Shown piece by piece: positions 8,267 through 16,888 of a DNA stretch of 64,000 nt. The translations under genes and the position numbers were made by a program. Positions within the stretch are counted from its first letter, which is position 1, and the number at the start of each line of letters is the position of its first letter. This DNA is from Dubosiella muris (GTDB taxonomy: Bacteria; Bacillota_I; Bacilli_A; Erysipelotrichales; Erysipelotrichaceae), in NCBI RefSeq assembly GCF_004793885.1, contig NZ_SRYG01000003.1, positions 96,466-160,465 of the forward strand. The letters are read 5' to 3'. Under the pieces are notes generated by a model that did no database searches, had not been told where the DNA came from, and was given only the letters and a program-made list of their open reading frames with translations.

Positions 8267-9470
8267 AAAACAAATCCTCGTCCTGTTCCTCTTCGTTGGA
8301 AACACCCGGATGGATCCAGTAGGACTTCACATCGTCCACGCACCAGTCCACCATTTTTTCCCAGTCAAACCGGGATTCATAGCGTTCGCACTTTTCAATC
8401 CGCGGTTTCGTCACCGGGTTTTTCGGCGTGAAGATCGTACAGCAATCCTCAAACGGCAAAATCGACGTCTCGTACGTGTTGATCTTTTTGGAAATGTCGA
8501 TGATCTCGACTTTATCCATACAAACGACCGGACGAATCAGCGGCATCGTCGTCACCGCGTTGATCGCCTGCATTGACTCGAGCGTCTGCGAAGCCACCTG
8601 GCCAATCGACTCGCCCGTCGCAATCGCCTGGCAATGGCGTTTTTGGGCCAGCTTCGTCGCGATGCGCATCATCATGCGGCGCATCAGCGTAATCGCGTAG
8701 CTCTCGTCGGCGTTTTGGTAAATCGCCAGCTGCAAATCCGTAAACGGCACGACATGCACGAGAATCTCGCCCTGATACGGACTGATCAGCTCCGCCAGCG
8801 CCATCACTTTGTCCTGCGCGTTTTGTGACGTGTACGGCGGCGCCGCGAAGTGGACGCATTCAATATGCACGCCACGCTTCATCATCAAGTAGCTGGCCAC
8901 CGGCGAGTCGATCCCGCCCGAAAGCAGCACCATTGCCTTGCCGCCTACGCCCACCGGATAGCCACCCGCGCCCGGAATCTTATCCGTCATGATGTACGCC
9001 GCGTCGCTATGGACCTCGACCACGATCTTGACATCCGGCGTTCGGACATCGACTTTCCAGTCGCTGTTTTTCAAAATGGCCGTCGCGACGATCCGGTTGA
9101 TTTGATCGGAAATGACCGGAAAGTTTTTGTCGCTGCGGCGGGCCGCCACTTTAAACGTCTTTTTCTCGGACAAATCCAAAGATTCCATGCACGCCTGGAC
9201 GATCGCGTCCATATCCGGCTCGGTCTTGACCGCCAGGGAAAACGACGAGATTCCAAACACTTTCGCCAAGGTTTCGCTGACCGCTTCCGGATTTTCGTCA
9301 TGCAAATAAATATACATCCGGTCATGCTGCTTCTCAAACTCCAATCCAGGATAGGCTTTCAAAGCGAGCTTCACGTTTGCTAAAAGCTGTTTAATAAAAC
9401 TGTTACGGTTTTTTCCCTTTAACGACAATTCGCCGTAACGAATCAAAATGTGGTCATAACGATAAGCCAT
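8265..9470 (-). CDS. thiI: tRNA 4-thiouridine sulfurtransferase ThiI
   Basis: The 401-residue enzyme adenylates U8 of tRNA and adds sulfur to make 4-thiouridine; in some bacteria it also serves thiamine thiazole synthesis. It starts with the N-terminal ferredoxin-like region (ILIRYGELSLKGKNR) and a THUMP domain to about residue 170, then the PP-loop LLSGGIDSPVASYLM. The C-terminal rhodanese domain of the E. coli enzyme is absent, as is normal in Firmicutes, where a dedicated cysteine desulfurase passes sulfur directly. That partner is the next gene upstream, whose 3' end overlaps this start by 17 bp. A conserved CC pair occurs in FEDCCTIFTPKNP. Confidence 0.95.
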   Translation of the reverse strand: MAYRYDHILIRYGELSLKGKNRNSFIKQLLANVKLALKAYPGLEFEKQHDRMYIYLHDENPEAVSETLAKVFGISSFSLAVKTEPDMDAIVQACMESLDLSEKKTFKVAARRSDKNFPVISDQINRIVATAILKNSDWKVDVRTPDVKIVVEVHSDAAYIMTDKIPGAGGYPVGVGGKAMVLLSGGIDSPVASYLMMKRGVHIECVHFAAPPYTSQNAQDKVMALAELISPYQGEILVHVVPFTDLQLAIYQNADESYAITLMRRMMMRIATKLAQKRHCQAIATGESIGQVASQTLESMQAINAVTTMPLIRPVVCMDKVEIIDISKKINTYETSILPFEDCCTIFTPKNPVTKPRIEKCERYESRFDWEKMVDWCVDDVKSYWIHPGVSNEEEQDEDLF

Positions 9471-10584
9471 AATTTTCCACGATCTCCTTCATTGCCTGCA
9501 TAAACTGCTTCGCCTCCTCCAGCGTGTTGTCTTTTGAAAAAGACAGTCGAATCGCGTGGGAAGCGTCTTTTTTCGAATGATTCAAAGCCAAAATCACTTC
9601 GCTGGCTTGAGACGAGCGCGAATCGCACGTGCTCTTCGCCGAAACGCAAATTCCTTTTTCATCCAGCGCGTTCAATAAAACCTCGCTGGTGATTTGATCA
9701 AAGCTGACATTTAAAATGTACGGCAGCGCGTCTTCTGGCGACAAAACATGGCCGCCCGGAAACGACTCGACCCACGTCTTGAGCGTGTCTCGAATCGTCT
9801 TCACATGGTCGTACGTCTTTTCTTGTTCCTCCAGCGCCAAGCGGATCGTTTTCGCCAGCGCGATGTTGGCCGGCGCGTTTTCCGTGCCGCCCCGCAGTCC
9901 CTGCTCCTGCTGGCCGCCAAACACAAGCGGCTGCAGCTGGATCCGATTTTTCTTCATCAGCAGCGCCGATCCTTTGACCCCATGAATTTTATGCGCCGAA
10001 ATCGTCGCCATGTCCAGCTTTTGAAACGGAATGTCGATTTTGCCAAAACTCTGCACGCAATCGCTATGGAAAACGCACGTCGGATGCGTATGGACGACAT
10101 CCGCGATTGCTTCGATCGGATTGATCGAGCCAATTTCGTTGTTGACATGCATCAGCGAAACAAGCAGCGTGTCCTTGCGCAAATGGTCTTTGACCGCCTG
10201 CGCGCTCACGATTCCTCGCTCGTTGATTGGAAGCCGCTCGACATCAAAGCCAATCGACTCCAAAAAGTCCATCGCGTGCCGGGTGCTTGAATGCTCCACG
10301 TTGCTCGTTAAAATATGGTTGCCGCGCTGCCGGTTCGCCAAAGCGTAGCCGACGATGGCCAGCGAGTTGGATTCGCTGGCGCAGCTCGTAAACACGATTT
10401 CCGAATCGTCAACGCCCAGAGAACGGGCAATGTGCGCCCTCGCCTGTTCTAGCTGCCGCTTCGTTTTGCGTCCGGGTGAATGCATTGAGTCGGCATTCGC
10501 AAAACTTTCCTCGACAAGCTTCTTATAAACACGAGCAACCTCCGGGCGAACGGAGGTTGTCGATGCGTTATCAAAATAAATCAT
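9454..10584 (-). CDS. Cysteine desulfurase (NifS/IscS-like), sulfur donor for ThiI
   Basis: A 376-residue PLP-dependent aminotransferase-fold enzyme that takes sulfur from cysteine to form an enzyme persulfide. It starts MIYFDNASTTSVRPEV, as in all NifS types. The PLP lysine is in SAHKIHGVKG, preceded by the PLP-ring histidine in NVEHSS, and the persulfide cysteine is in SAKSTCDSRSSQ. The arginine-rich RGGTENAPANI motif is present. In Firmicutes a NifS paralogue (often called NifZ) is paired with ThiI; here the two genes overlap by 17 bp. Three bases separate it from ezrA upstream, so the three are likely one operon. No IscU scaffold is nearby. Confidence 0.93.
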   Translation of the reverse strand: MIYFDNASTTSVRPEVARVYKKLVEESFANADSMHSPGRKTKRQLEQARAHIARSLGVDDSEIVFTSCASESNSLAIVGYALANRQRGNHILTSNVEHSSTRHAMDFLESIGFDVERLPINERGIVSAQAVKDHLRKDTLLVSLMHVNNEIGSINPIEAIADVVHTHPTCVFHSDCVQSFGKIDIPFQKLDMATISAHKIHGVKGSALLMKKNRIQLQPLVFGGQQEQGLRGGTENAPANIALAKTIRLALEEQEKTYDHVKTIRDTLKTWVESFPGGHVLSPEDALPYILNVSFDQITSEVLLNALDEKGICVSAKSTCDSRSSQASEVILALNHSKKDASHAIRLSFSKDNTLEEAKQFMQAMKEIVENYGLSL

Positions 10585-10587
10585 ACG

Positions 10588-12360
10588 CTACACTTGATTC
10601 ATGACCGCCGGATCTTTTTTCGCGATCAGCTTCTCATAAATGCCCGGATGCATATTCTCGATCGCCTGGATCGCGATCTTCAGCGCGTGGGTATACTCCC
10701 CGTTCTGGAAGCATACTTCCGCATGCGTCAGCTCGGAATCCATTGCCGGATACGTGGAGCGGAACCGATTGCCAAAAACAATCGCGTTTTCCACCATAAT
10801 CGCCACGCCAACCAGATTGTTGGCGTTGTTGTAAAGCTTATACACAAAATCAATAGCGTCCTGCAAATCCGCGTTTAGCGTCTGCACATCCAATGGCGAA
10901 TGATCCAAAACGACACGAACCCGCTGAATCAGCCGCTCGCCTTCCTTGAGGTCGTCCGCGAACTGCGTCGACATGCTCGGCAAATTGCGTGAAATCGTAT
11001 TGAGGCGGACCTCATTCAAAATAAGCTGCAATTTGACAAGCTGCTTCTTGGCCCGCGACTCATCCGAGCTGGCGCCAACCAGCATTCGCTTCATGTCGTT
11101 GACTTGCAGGTGGAACGTGTCCACGTCTTGCGCGAATTCCCGATACACCTGCACGACCTCGACGCTTGGCGTCGCGTCGCGCGACAAGGCTTCCTCCACG
11201 ATTTTGCGGCGATCCTGCAAATCGGCCAGCTGGGATTTAGCCAAAGTGAAGCGGTGCGTCCAGTCTTCCAGGCCGAACCGGTCTTTGATGTTGGCGTACA
11301 GCGTCACGATTTCATCGAGCGCTTCTTCCTCCTCGTCCACTTTTTCAAATGTGGCGAGCAAGTCTCCGTGAATCTCGTCGTACGCTTTTTTCTCCTTCAT
11401 GACGTCGTCCTGCAATTCCAAAATCGCGTCGCCGATATCCGTCAGCATCGTGTCCGCTTTTTCCAGATTGCCGACATCGAGCGCGTTGGTCGCCTCGACC
11501 AGCGCCTTTTCGATGGTGTCCGTCTTTTCATCCGTGTTTAAATAACGAATGTCGATCTGGTTGTCTTTCAGCATCTGGATGTTGCTAAGAACCTCGTCCA
11601 GAGCCCGCGGCAAAATGTTTTTCGCCTTTTCGTACAAACCGGGATACGCCGCAATTTGCGAAGAAACGACATCCACGCGCGAAGCGATCTTGTCGACTTC
11701 CTCTTTCGCCTTGTTGAACTCGGACGCGAACATCCACTCCTCGAAGCTCGAGAACTCGTTTTCGATGTCCCCGATTTCGGAATCAATGTAGTTGCTTGCC
11801 GAGTAAAACGAAGCGCGGTTGTCCTGGTACACCTTCTTGACATTGCGGAACCGCTCTTTCAAAGAGTTGGATTTTTCCCGGACTTCCGTTTCGCGGGCCA
11901 AAATATGGTCCAGCGACTGGTTGACGATCCGGATCCGCTCTTTCGTGTCGTCCAGCATCGTTTCCAGCTCGTCCATGGAACGGGTCGCTTTGCGAATGCG
12001 ATGCGCCGCGATAAAATCGTCGGCATCGGTGAACAATTCGTCACAAGAAGCAACACTTTTCTGGCAGATCTCGTATTTTGGCGTCAGATTTTTGATCCGT
12101 TCCATAATATCGTCATTGGCTTTCGCGAACGCGTTGGCCTTGTTGAATTTGTATGCGAGTGCGTTGTTCCGAATTTCATTGACCTCGATTTCCAGCTCAG
12201 CAAGCCGTTTCGCCGCTTTACGGCGCTTCATCATCCGCATAATGATCCAAATGAGGATCAGCAGCAGCACCGCGATTGCGACATAGATCATCAATTCCGT
12301 GGAAAGATGGGCGCTGATATAAGAATAGGCCGATCGAAAGAAATTCATGACAGTCTCCAT
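10588..12360 (-). CDS. ezrA: Septation ring formation regulator EzrA
   Basis: The 590-residue protein is a membrane-anchored regulator of FtsZ ring placement. The start at 12360 is chosen because AGGAGG sits just upstream (minus strand AGGAGGTAACAACATG); an in-frame codon at 12399 lacks one. An N-terminal membrane helix (LMIYVAIAVLLLILIWIIM, about residues 25–43) is followed by a basic stretch and long spectrin-like coiled coils to the end. Length and layout match EzrA of Bacillus and staphylococci. It heads a likely operon with the cysteine desulfurase and thiI, an arrangement seen in several Firmicutes. Confidence 0.92.
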   Translation of the reverse strand: METVMNFFRSAYSYISAHLSTELMIYVAIAVLLLILIWIIMRMMKRRKAAKRLAELEIEVNEIRNNALAYKFNKANAFAKANDDIMERIKNLTPKYEICQKSVASCDELFTDADDFIAAHRIRKATRSMDELETMLDDTKERIRIVNQSLDHILARETEVREKSNSLKERFRNVKKVYQDNRASFYSASNYIDSEIGDIENEFSSFEEWMFASEFNKAKEEVDKIASRVDVVSSQIAAYPGLYEKAKNILPRALDEVLSNIQMLKDNQIDIRYLNTDEKTDTIEKALVEATNALDVGNLEKADTMLTDIGDAILELQDDVMKEKKAYDEIHGDLLATFEKVDEEEEALDEIVTLYANIKDRFGLEDWTHRFTLAKSQLADLQDRRKIVEEALSRDATPSVEVVQVYREFAQDVDTFHLQVNDMKRMLVGASSDESRAKKQLVKLQLILNEVRLNTISRNLPSMSTQFADDLKEGERLIQRVRVVLDHSPLDVQTLNADLQDAIDFVYKLYNNANNLVGVAIMVENAIVFGNRFRSTYPAMDSELTHAEVCFQNGEYTHALKIAIQAIENMHPGIYEKLIAKKDPAVMNQV

Positions 12361-12480
12361 GTTGTTACCTCCTTGCATACTGCTCATATTGTAACACAAC
12401 GAACCTTTTCTACGCCATACCCAACCGTGGTCAACTTCGGCTTGTACAAAAGAAACGGAAAGCGAAATAAGAAACTTCGC

Positions 12481-12509
12481 TTGATTTCATCTGGAAGGTT
12501 TGCTATAGT
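12481..12509 (+). promoter_or_regulatory. rpsD promoter
   Basis: TTGATT (12481–12486), 17-base spacer, TATAGT (12504–12509), with TGC directly before the -10 (extended -10). Predicted start near 12516. Confidence 0.8.
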
Positions 12510-12515
12510 GAGATA

Positions 12516-12669
12516 GCATGACTAAGCAGCATACAAAGTCGAAGGACCGGCGTTGCGGGCGCATAGCGATACGAGTAAGCTAAAAGCTGATAGTAGAAAG
12601 TATCTTCCGCAACACCCCTTTCGAAGATTTGTATCTTGTTGTTTTATGCAAACAATAGGAGGAAAAAAC
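12516..12669 (+). promoter_or_regulatory. rpsD 5' leader, probably the S4 autoregulatory region
   Basis: About 154 bases of leader separate the promoter from the rpsD ATG. In Firmicutes, S4 represses its own translation by binding the leader of its gene, and this leader is long enough for such a fold. It contains internal inverted segments such as TGCGGGC and CCGCAACA. I could not fold it, so the element is inferred from position and gene identity. The ribosome site AGGAGG ends seven bases before the ATG. Confidence 0.5.
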
Positions 12670-13278
12670 ATGTCAAGAAACACAGGAAGCACTTGGAAAA
12701 AGTCCCGTCGTCTCGGTTTCTCCATCCTGGGAACAGGACAGGAACTGGCACGTCGTAATTACGCCCCAGGACAGCACGGAAAAAGCCGTCGTCCGAAACT
12801 GACGAACTACGGTATTCAGTTGCAGGAAAAACAAAGAATCCGCAACACGTACCAGTTGACAGAAAAACAATTCTTCAACACATACCAGAAGGCAAGCCGT
12901 AAAGCCGGCGCAACAGGCGAAAATTTCCTGATCATGCTTGAGTCCCGTCTTGACAACCTGGTATACCGCCTCGGTTTCGCGAATACGCGCCGTGGTGCCC
13001 GCCAGCTTGTTAACCACGGACAAATCATGGTTGACGGCAAAAAAGTCGACATCCCTAGCTACCAGGTAAAACCTGGTCAGGTCATCGAAGTTCGCGAACG
13101 CGCGAAAAACCAGAAGAGCATCGTGGAAGCGCTCGAAGCCGCTGTTGCCACAGTGGATTTCGTGGAAGTGGACAAAGACAAAAAAGTCGGAAAATACGTT
13201 CGTTACCCAGAACGTAGCGAACTGTTCACGAGCGAGCCAATCAACGAGCTGCTCGTTGTCGAGTTCTACAACCGGTAA
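12670..13278 (+). CDS. rpsD: Small ribosomal subunit protein uS4
   Basis: The 202-residue protein binds 16S rRNA early in 30S assembly and represses its own synthesis. The start at 12670 gives [20 protein letters not shown], the expected N terminus, with AGGAGG just upstream; the frame is open further upstream but has no support there. The S4 RNA-binding domain covers [20 protein letters not shown] and [19 protein letters not shown]. The protein lacks the N-terminal zinc cysteines found in some S4 variants. It is a single-gene transcript with its own promoter and a terminator 12 bases after the stop. Confidence 0.98.
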   Translation: MSRNTGSTWKKSRRLGFSILGTGQELARRNYAPGQHGKSRRPKLTNYGIQLQEKQRIRNTYQLTEKQFFNTYQKASRKAGATGENFLIMLESRLDNLVYRLGFANTRRGARQLVNHGQIMVDGKKVDIPSYQVKPGQVIEVRERAKNQKSIVEALEAAVATVDFVEVDKDKKVGKYVRYPERSELFTSEPINELLVVEFYNR

Positions 13279-13290
13279 TGCATGGCCGAA

Positions 13291-13315
13291 AAGTCCGTTC
13301 ACGCGGGCTTTTTTT
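13291..13315 (+). terminator. rpsD terminator
   Basis: AAGTCCG (13291–13297) pairs with CGGGCTT (13304–13310), one G-U, loop of six, then T7. Confidence 0.85.
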
Positions 13316-13325
13316 GTGCTATATT
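13298..13325 (+). promoter_or_regulatory. Extended -10 promoter of a leaderless message
   Basis: TGC plus TATATT (13320–13325), with TTCACG 16 bases further upstream. The expected start is 13332, the A of the next gene's ATG. The promoter lies inside the rpsD terminator. Confidence 0.5.
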
Positions 13326-13331
13326 GAAAGC

Positions 13332-13688
13332 ATGTTTAGCTCGATTTACCTTGTCGGCAAAGAATGTCTGCACGCCCGCGAACTCCAATACGGCTTTCGC
13401 CTCGTCGCCATCAAGCCCAAAACCCCGATTCAGAAAACGGCCTCCACTTCTTTTTTATGGATGGCCGCGCTTTGGTTTGTCTTGTTCGCGCTCTGGATCA
13501 GCGGCCTTGTGCTCCCCTTCGTCTTTTTCGACGACGCCTTGCACCGCATCGGGATCCCCATCACGATGACGCTCTCCTACGCCGCGCTCGTCCTTTGCGT
13601 CAAGTACACGATTGGCCGGCCCTGGAAAGCGTACTTGCGCGCCAACGATCCTCTTCTGCCAGCAAAAAACCGAAAGCCGCGGACATGA
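13332..13688 (+). CDS. Small membrane protein of unknown function
   Basis: A 118-residue protein from the ATG at 13332. It has a short soluble start (FSSIYLVGKECLHARELQYG), then two hydrophobic segments: LWMAALWFVLFALWISGLVL and a second around ITMTLSYAALVLCVKYTIG, and a basic C-terminal tail. I do not recognise it. There is no ribosome site; an extended -10 box ends exactly six bases before the ATG, so it is probably translated from a leaderless message. A strong terminator overlaps its 3' end. The frame is real-looking because it is flanked by promoter and terminator, but coding is less certain than for neighbours. Confidence 0.6.
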   Translation: MFSSIYLVGKECLHARELQYGFRLVAIKPKTPIQKTASTSFLWMAALWFVLFALWISGLVLPFVFFDDALHRIGIPITMTLSYAALVLCVKYTIGRPWKAYLRANDPLLPAKNRKPRT

Positions 13689-13712
13689 ATCCGATTGCTT
13701 TCGGTTTTTTTT
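13669..13712. terminator. Bidirectional terminator
   Basis: AACCGAAAGC (13669–13678) and GCTTTCGGTT (13697–13706) form a perfect 10-bp stem with T8 after it; an A run on the other side could serve the convergent gene at 13724. Confidence 0.85.
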
Positions 13713-13723
13713 GTTTTTCTATT

Positions 13724-14533
13724 TTATTCGACCGGATTCACAATCGCCATCAAGCCAAAGTGATCCGAAATAACCGGCTCGTTGATGCCGTTGAACACGG
13801 TCCGGCAAGAAGCCACCGCGACAGGCCGGCTGGAAAAGAGGTGGTCGATCCGCATTTTTTTCGGATGATCCCCTTCGCGCCAGCCGTCGATTTCCTGGAC
13901 GACCGTCATTCCGTCGTCCTTCGCTTGCGCCTCTTCATACAAGTCGAAGAATCCCGACGCCCGGACAAGGTCATACCCCTCGCCGCGCACTTGCGCGTCC
14001 GCGTTGAAATCGCCTAGAACATATACCGGCTCATTTTGCGGCAGCGCCTTTGCGAGCTTTTTCCACTGGCCCGCGAACGGTTCCAGCGCGTCGTTCCACC
14101 AACCCATATGAACATTGACAAACCAGCCATCCTCGGTTTTCACTTCCAGAGAGCGGCGCGTCCTAAAATCGTCGTAGTCGTCTTGTTGCGAAAGCAACGT
14201 CGAGCGAACTTCCAAAATTTTCTTCTTCGTAAAGAACGCCAGCCCCTCGTCATAGCGCGAATACCCTGTTTTGACCGGCAGCCAAACCATCTCGTAGCGA
14301 AGGCCTTGCTGCTTCATCAGCTGATGCAGCATGTACGCGTGGTTGTCTTCCCGAAAGGGAACGCCCGGACGGGCGCTTGGCTCTTGCATATCGTCCGCCG
14401 CGAACGTTTGATTGACTTCCTGCAACGCGATCACATCCGGATCCAGGGCCGCGATCGCTTTCACGAACTCCACTTGCTTGACGCGCATCGCCTTCTCTTC
14501 GAGCGAATGCGTATTCAACGTGAGCAGTTTCAT
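13724..14533 (-). CDS. Endonuclease/exonuclease/phosphatase (DNase I fold) family protein
   Basis: The 269-residue protein has the fold's marks in order: LLTLNTHS at the start, DVIALQEVN with the metal glutamate, VNVHMGWW, YVLGDFNAD, and RIDHLFSS with the C-terminal Asp-His, then SDHFGL. It hydrolyses phosphodiester or phosphomonoester bonds; the substrate is not evident. No signal peptide is seen. It starts one base after the PTS gene ends, with GGAGGG upstream, so it is co-transcribed with a sugar transporter. In Firmicutes such neighbours sometimes act on sugar phosphates or nucleotides, but that is an inference. Confidence 0.85.
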   Translation of the reverse strand: MKLLTLNTHSLEEKAMRVKQVEFVKAIAALDPDVIALQEVNQTFAADDMQEPSARPGVPFREDNHAYMLHQLMKQQGLRYEMVWLPVKTGYSRYDEGLAFFTKKKILEVRSTLLSQQDDYDDFRTRRSLEVKTEDGWFVNVHMGWWNDALEPFAGQWKKLAKALPQNEPVYVLGDFNADAQVRGEGYDLVRASGFFDLYEEAQAKDDGMTVVQEIDGWREGDHPKKMRIDHLFSSRPVAVASCRTVFNGINEPVISDHFGLMAIVNPVE

Positions 14534-14534
14534 A

Positions 14535-16646
14535 TTATCCCTCCAAAAGCAAATCGTTGATATCCGACTTCAGAACATCGGCTTTTGGTCCGTATACGGC
14601 CTGGATCCCGTTTCCTTTTTTCACAAGACCCATCGCGCCTTCTTTTTTCCACTCGCTTACATCCGCGACTTTTTCCGGATCCTTCACCGTGACCCGCAGA
14701 CGCGTCATGCAGGCGTCCACCAGCTCGATGTTGTCAAAGCCGCCCAGCAACTCGATAATACGCACTGGCTGCGAAGCCGGATCGAGCGCCGTCGTCGATT
14801 TCGAAGCCGTCTGCTCGCCGCCTTCTTCCGCGCTCTGGTAGTTGCCGTTGCGTCCTGGCGTCGCGTAGTTGAATTTTTTGATCATCCAGTTCGAAACAAG
14901 ATAACCGATTCCCAGGAACGCCACGCAGGCGATCAGGAAGTTGATGATGTCCGCGCCCAGACCGGCTTGCATCGACATCGGCACCCGTGTCAAAAACTCA
15001 AGATTTCCAAACGAGTGCAAACGCAGATCGACGACACCTGCCAGCGCGAACGCCAATCCTTGCAGCACCGCGTACACGATATACATCGGAATCGCGCAGA
15101 ACATGAACATGAACTCCAGCGGTTCAGTCACGCCGGTCAGGAACACGGCGAGCACGATCGAAATGAACATCGAACGATATTGTTTTCTCTTGTCCGCGTC
15201 CACGTTGCGGTACATCGCCAGCGCGAAGCCCATCAGCAGACCTGTCGCGCCAATCATCTGTCCCACCTTGAAGCGGGCCGGCGTCACGTTGGCAAGCAAG
15301 TCGTTGTACGCCGCGAAATTGCCGGCATCTTTAAAGTTGATCAAATCCGTCACCCAGGCCAGCCATAGCGGATCCTGGCCGAAAACCTGTGTCCCCGCGG
15401 CCGCGCCGGTCATGATCGTGTACGTGCCGCCAAACGACGTGTAGTTCATCGGGATCGTGAGCATGTGGTGCAAGCCAAACGGCAATAGCAGACGCTCGAG
15501 CGTTCCGTAAATGAATGGAGCCAAAATCGGCGACGTCGTCGAAGAACCGGCGATCCACACGCCAAACGAGTTGATTCCCAGCTGCACAAACGGCCATACG
15601 ACCGCCAGCACGAGGCTGACCACGATCGACCACGCGATCACGACAAGCGGAACGAACCGTTTTCCGTTAAAGAACGAGAGGGCTTCCGGAAGTTTACGGA
15701 AATTATAGTACTTGTTGTAAATGATGCCACCCATGAAACCGGCGATCATGCCGACAAACACACCCATGTTCAACGCCGGCGCGCCAAGCACCGACACGAA
15801 GTAGCCATCGACCGGCATCGGCTGTCCAAACAGCGTGTGCGTCATCGCTGCCGGATCGGCCAGCATCGCGTTGGTCACCCCGAAAATCTGTCCGGTGATG
15901 TTGTTGACAAGCACAAACGCGATCGCCGCCGCGAACGCGCCACCCGCGCGCTCCTTCGCCCACGATCCACCAATCGCGATCGCGAACAGCAGGTTCAAGT
16001 TGTTGATGACAGCCCAGCCGATGTTTTCCACGACGCTGCCAATCGTCGACAGCATCGCGATATCGCCCGCGCTCATGCCAATGAGCTTTCCAAGCGAGAT
16101 CATCAAGCCGGCTGCCGGCATAACGGCGATCACAACCATGAGCACTTTTCCAAATTTTTGCAGGAAGTCGAAGTTGATTCCCATTTTCTTCTTTTCCGTC
16201 ATGAGCTTCTTGCCGGCTTTCACTTTGCCTTTGGCAAACGACAGCGTCTTATCCTGCGCCCCTTTGCACACGATGACCGGCGTGATCGGATTGATGTTTT
16301 TCTTCTTCAGCAAATCCAAATCCACGACCGCTACCAGCTCGCCTTTTTTCACTTTTTGTCCGGCTTTCACTTTCACATCGAAGCCTTCCCCGTTCAAGCC
16401 AACCGTTTCCAGACCGACATGCACGAGGATTTCCTCGCCGTTTTTCCCTTTGAATCCAAAGGCGTGCTTTGTCGGCGCGACCATCGTGATCTCTCCATCC
16501 ACCGGGCTGACGATTTCTCCGTTTTCCGGTACGATGGCGATGCCTTCTCCCATCATCTTTTGAGAGAAGATTGGATCCGGGACTTGCTCAAGCGCAACCG
16601 TCTGTCCGGATACCGGCGCGTAAATAATGAGTTTTTGTGCTTTCAT
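14535..16646 (-). CDS. PTS sugar transporter, fused EIIA-EIIC-EIIB (glucose/maltose type)
   Basis: A 703-residue permease that imports and phosphorylates a sugar. The EIIA domain comes first (residues 1–150; phosphorylated histidine in ILVHVGLETVGL, crr type). A lysine-rich linker leads into the EIIC membrane domain (about 160–590; GTLERLLLPFGLHHM and GVTEPLEFMFMFCAIPMY). EIIB is at the end, with its phosphocysteine in LVDACMTRLRV. The A-C-B order is less common than C-B-A. The glucose family includes glucose, maltose, glucosamine and N-acetylglucosamine importers, so the substrate is not fixed; the divergent LacI-type regulator would fit maltose or glucose. Followed closely by the DNase I-fold gene. 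Confidence 0.92.
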   Translation of the reverse strand: MKAQKLIIYAPVSGQTVALEQVPDPIFSQKMMGEGIAIVPENGEIVSPVDGEITMVAPTKHAFGFKGKNGEEILVHVGLETVGLNGEGFDVKVKAGQKVKKGELVAVVDLDLLKKKNINPITPVIVCKGAQDKTLSFAKGKVKAGKKLMTEKKKMGINFDFLQKFGKVLMVVIAVMPAAGLMISLGKLIGMSAGDIAMLSTIGSVVENIGWAVINNLNLLFAIAIGGSWAKERAGGAFAAAIAFVLVNNITGQIFGVTNAMLADPAAMTHTLFGQPMPVDGYFVSVLGAPALNMGVFVGMIAGFMGGIIYNKYYNFRKLPEALSFFNGKRFVPLVVIAWSIVVSLVLAVVWPFVQLGINSFGVWIAGSSTTSPILAPFIYGTLERLLLPFGLHHMLTIPMNYTSFGGTYTIMTGAAAGTQVFGQDPLWLAWVTDLINFKDAGNFAAYNDLLANVTPARFKVGQMIGATGLLMGFALAMYRNVDADKRKQYRSMFISIVLAVFLTGVTEPLEFMFMFCAIPMYIVYAVLQGLAFALAGVVDLRLHSFGNLEFLTRVPMSMQAGLGADIINFLIACVAFLGIGYLVSNWMIKKFNYATPGRNGNYQSAEEGGEQTASKSTTALDPASQPVRIIELLGGFDNIELVDACMTRLRVTVKDPEKVADVSEWKKEGAMGLVKKGNGIQAVYGPKADVLKSDINDLLLEG

Positions 16647-16661
16647 TTTTTCTCCCTTTCT

Positions 16662-16676
16662 TGCAATTTTTATGCA
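16662..16676. promoter_or_regulatory. Operator candidate O1, PTS leader
   Basis: TGCAATTTTTATGCA, a TGCA(N7)TGCA palindrome-like site just upstream of the PTS ribosome site. It is nearly the reverse complement of O2. Confidence 0.55.
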
Positions 16677-16690
16677 CTAATTTCACTTTC

Positions 16691-16718
16691 ATTGTATATA
16701 AATTGCATAAAATTGCAA
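16691..16718 (-). promoter_or_regulatory. PTS promoter overlapped by operator O2
   Basis: Minus strand TTGCAA (16718–16713), 16-base spacer, TACAAT (16696–16691). The operator TTGCATAAAATTGCAA (16703–16718) covers the -35, so binding would block RNA polymerase. Confidence 0.6.
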
Positions 16719-16783
16719 GATGTAATTCATAAAAATTTCAAAGAAATCCGAATGTAAGCGGATTCCGCAACAAAGATGCGTTC

Positions 16784-16850
16784 TTTTTGCATAGAAATTC
16801 GTTAAAATGCAAAAAATCAGGCATTTTCCGCTTTTCATTCATGCAAATTT
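16784..16850. promoter_or_regulatory. Further TGCA half-sites before the LacI-type gene
   Basis: TTTTTGCAT (16784–16792) and ATGCAAAAA (16807–16815) are inverted with 14 bases between them, and ATGCAAATTT occurs at about 16841–16850, between TTTTCA (16832–16837) and TATTCT (16855–16860), a possible promoter for the regulator. Autoregulation is plausible. Confidence 0.4.
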
Positions 16851-16888
16851 CGGCTATTCTTAAAAGCAGAAAGAAAGGAAGGCTTTAT

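Noticed and set aside
14412-16757. Several long plus-strand ORFs opposite the PTS gene
   Set aside because: PTS domains on the minus strand are unambiguous.
16745-16764. Terminator AATCCG…CGGATT between the divergent PTS and LacI genes
   Set aside because: Six-bp stem with no T run, in a region where no transcript needs to end.
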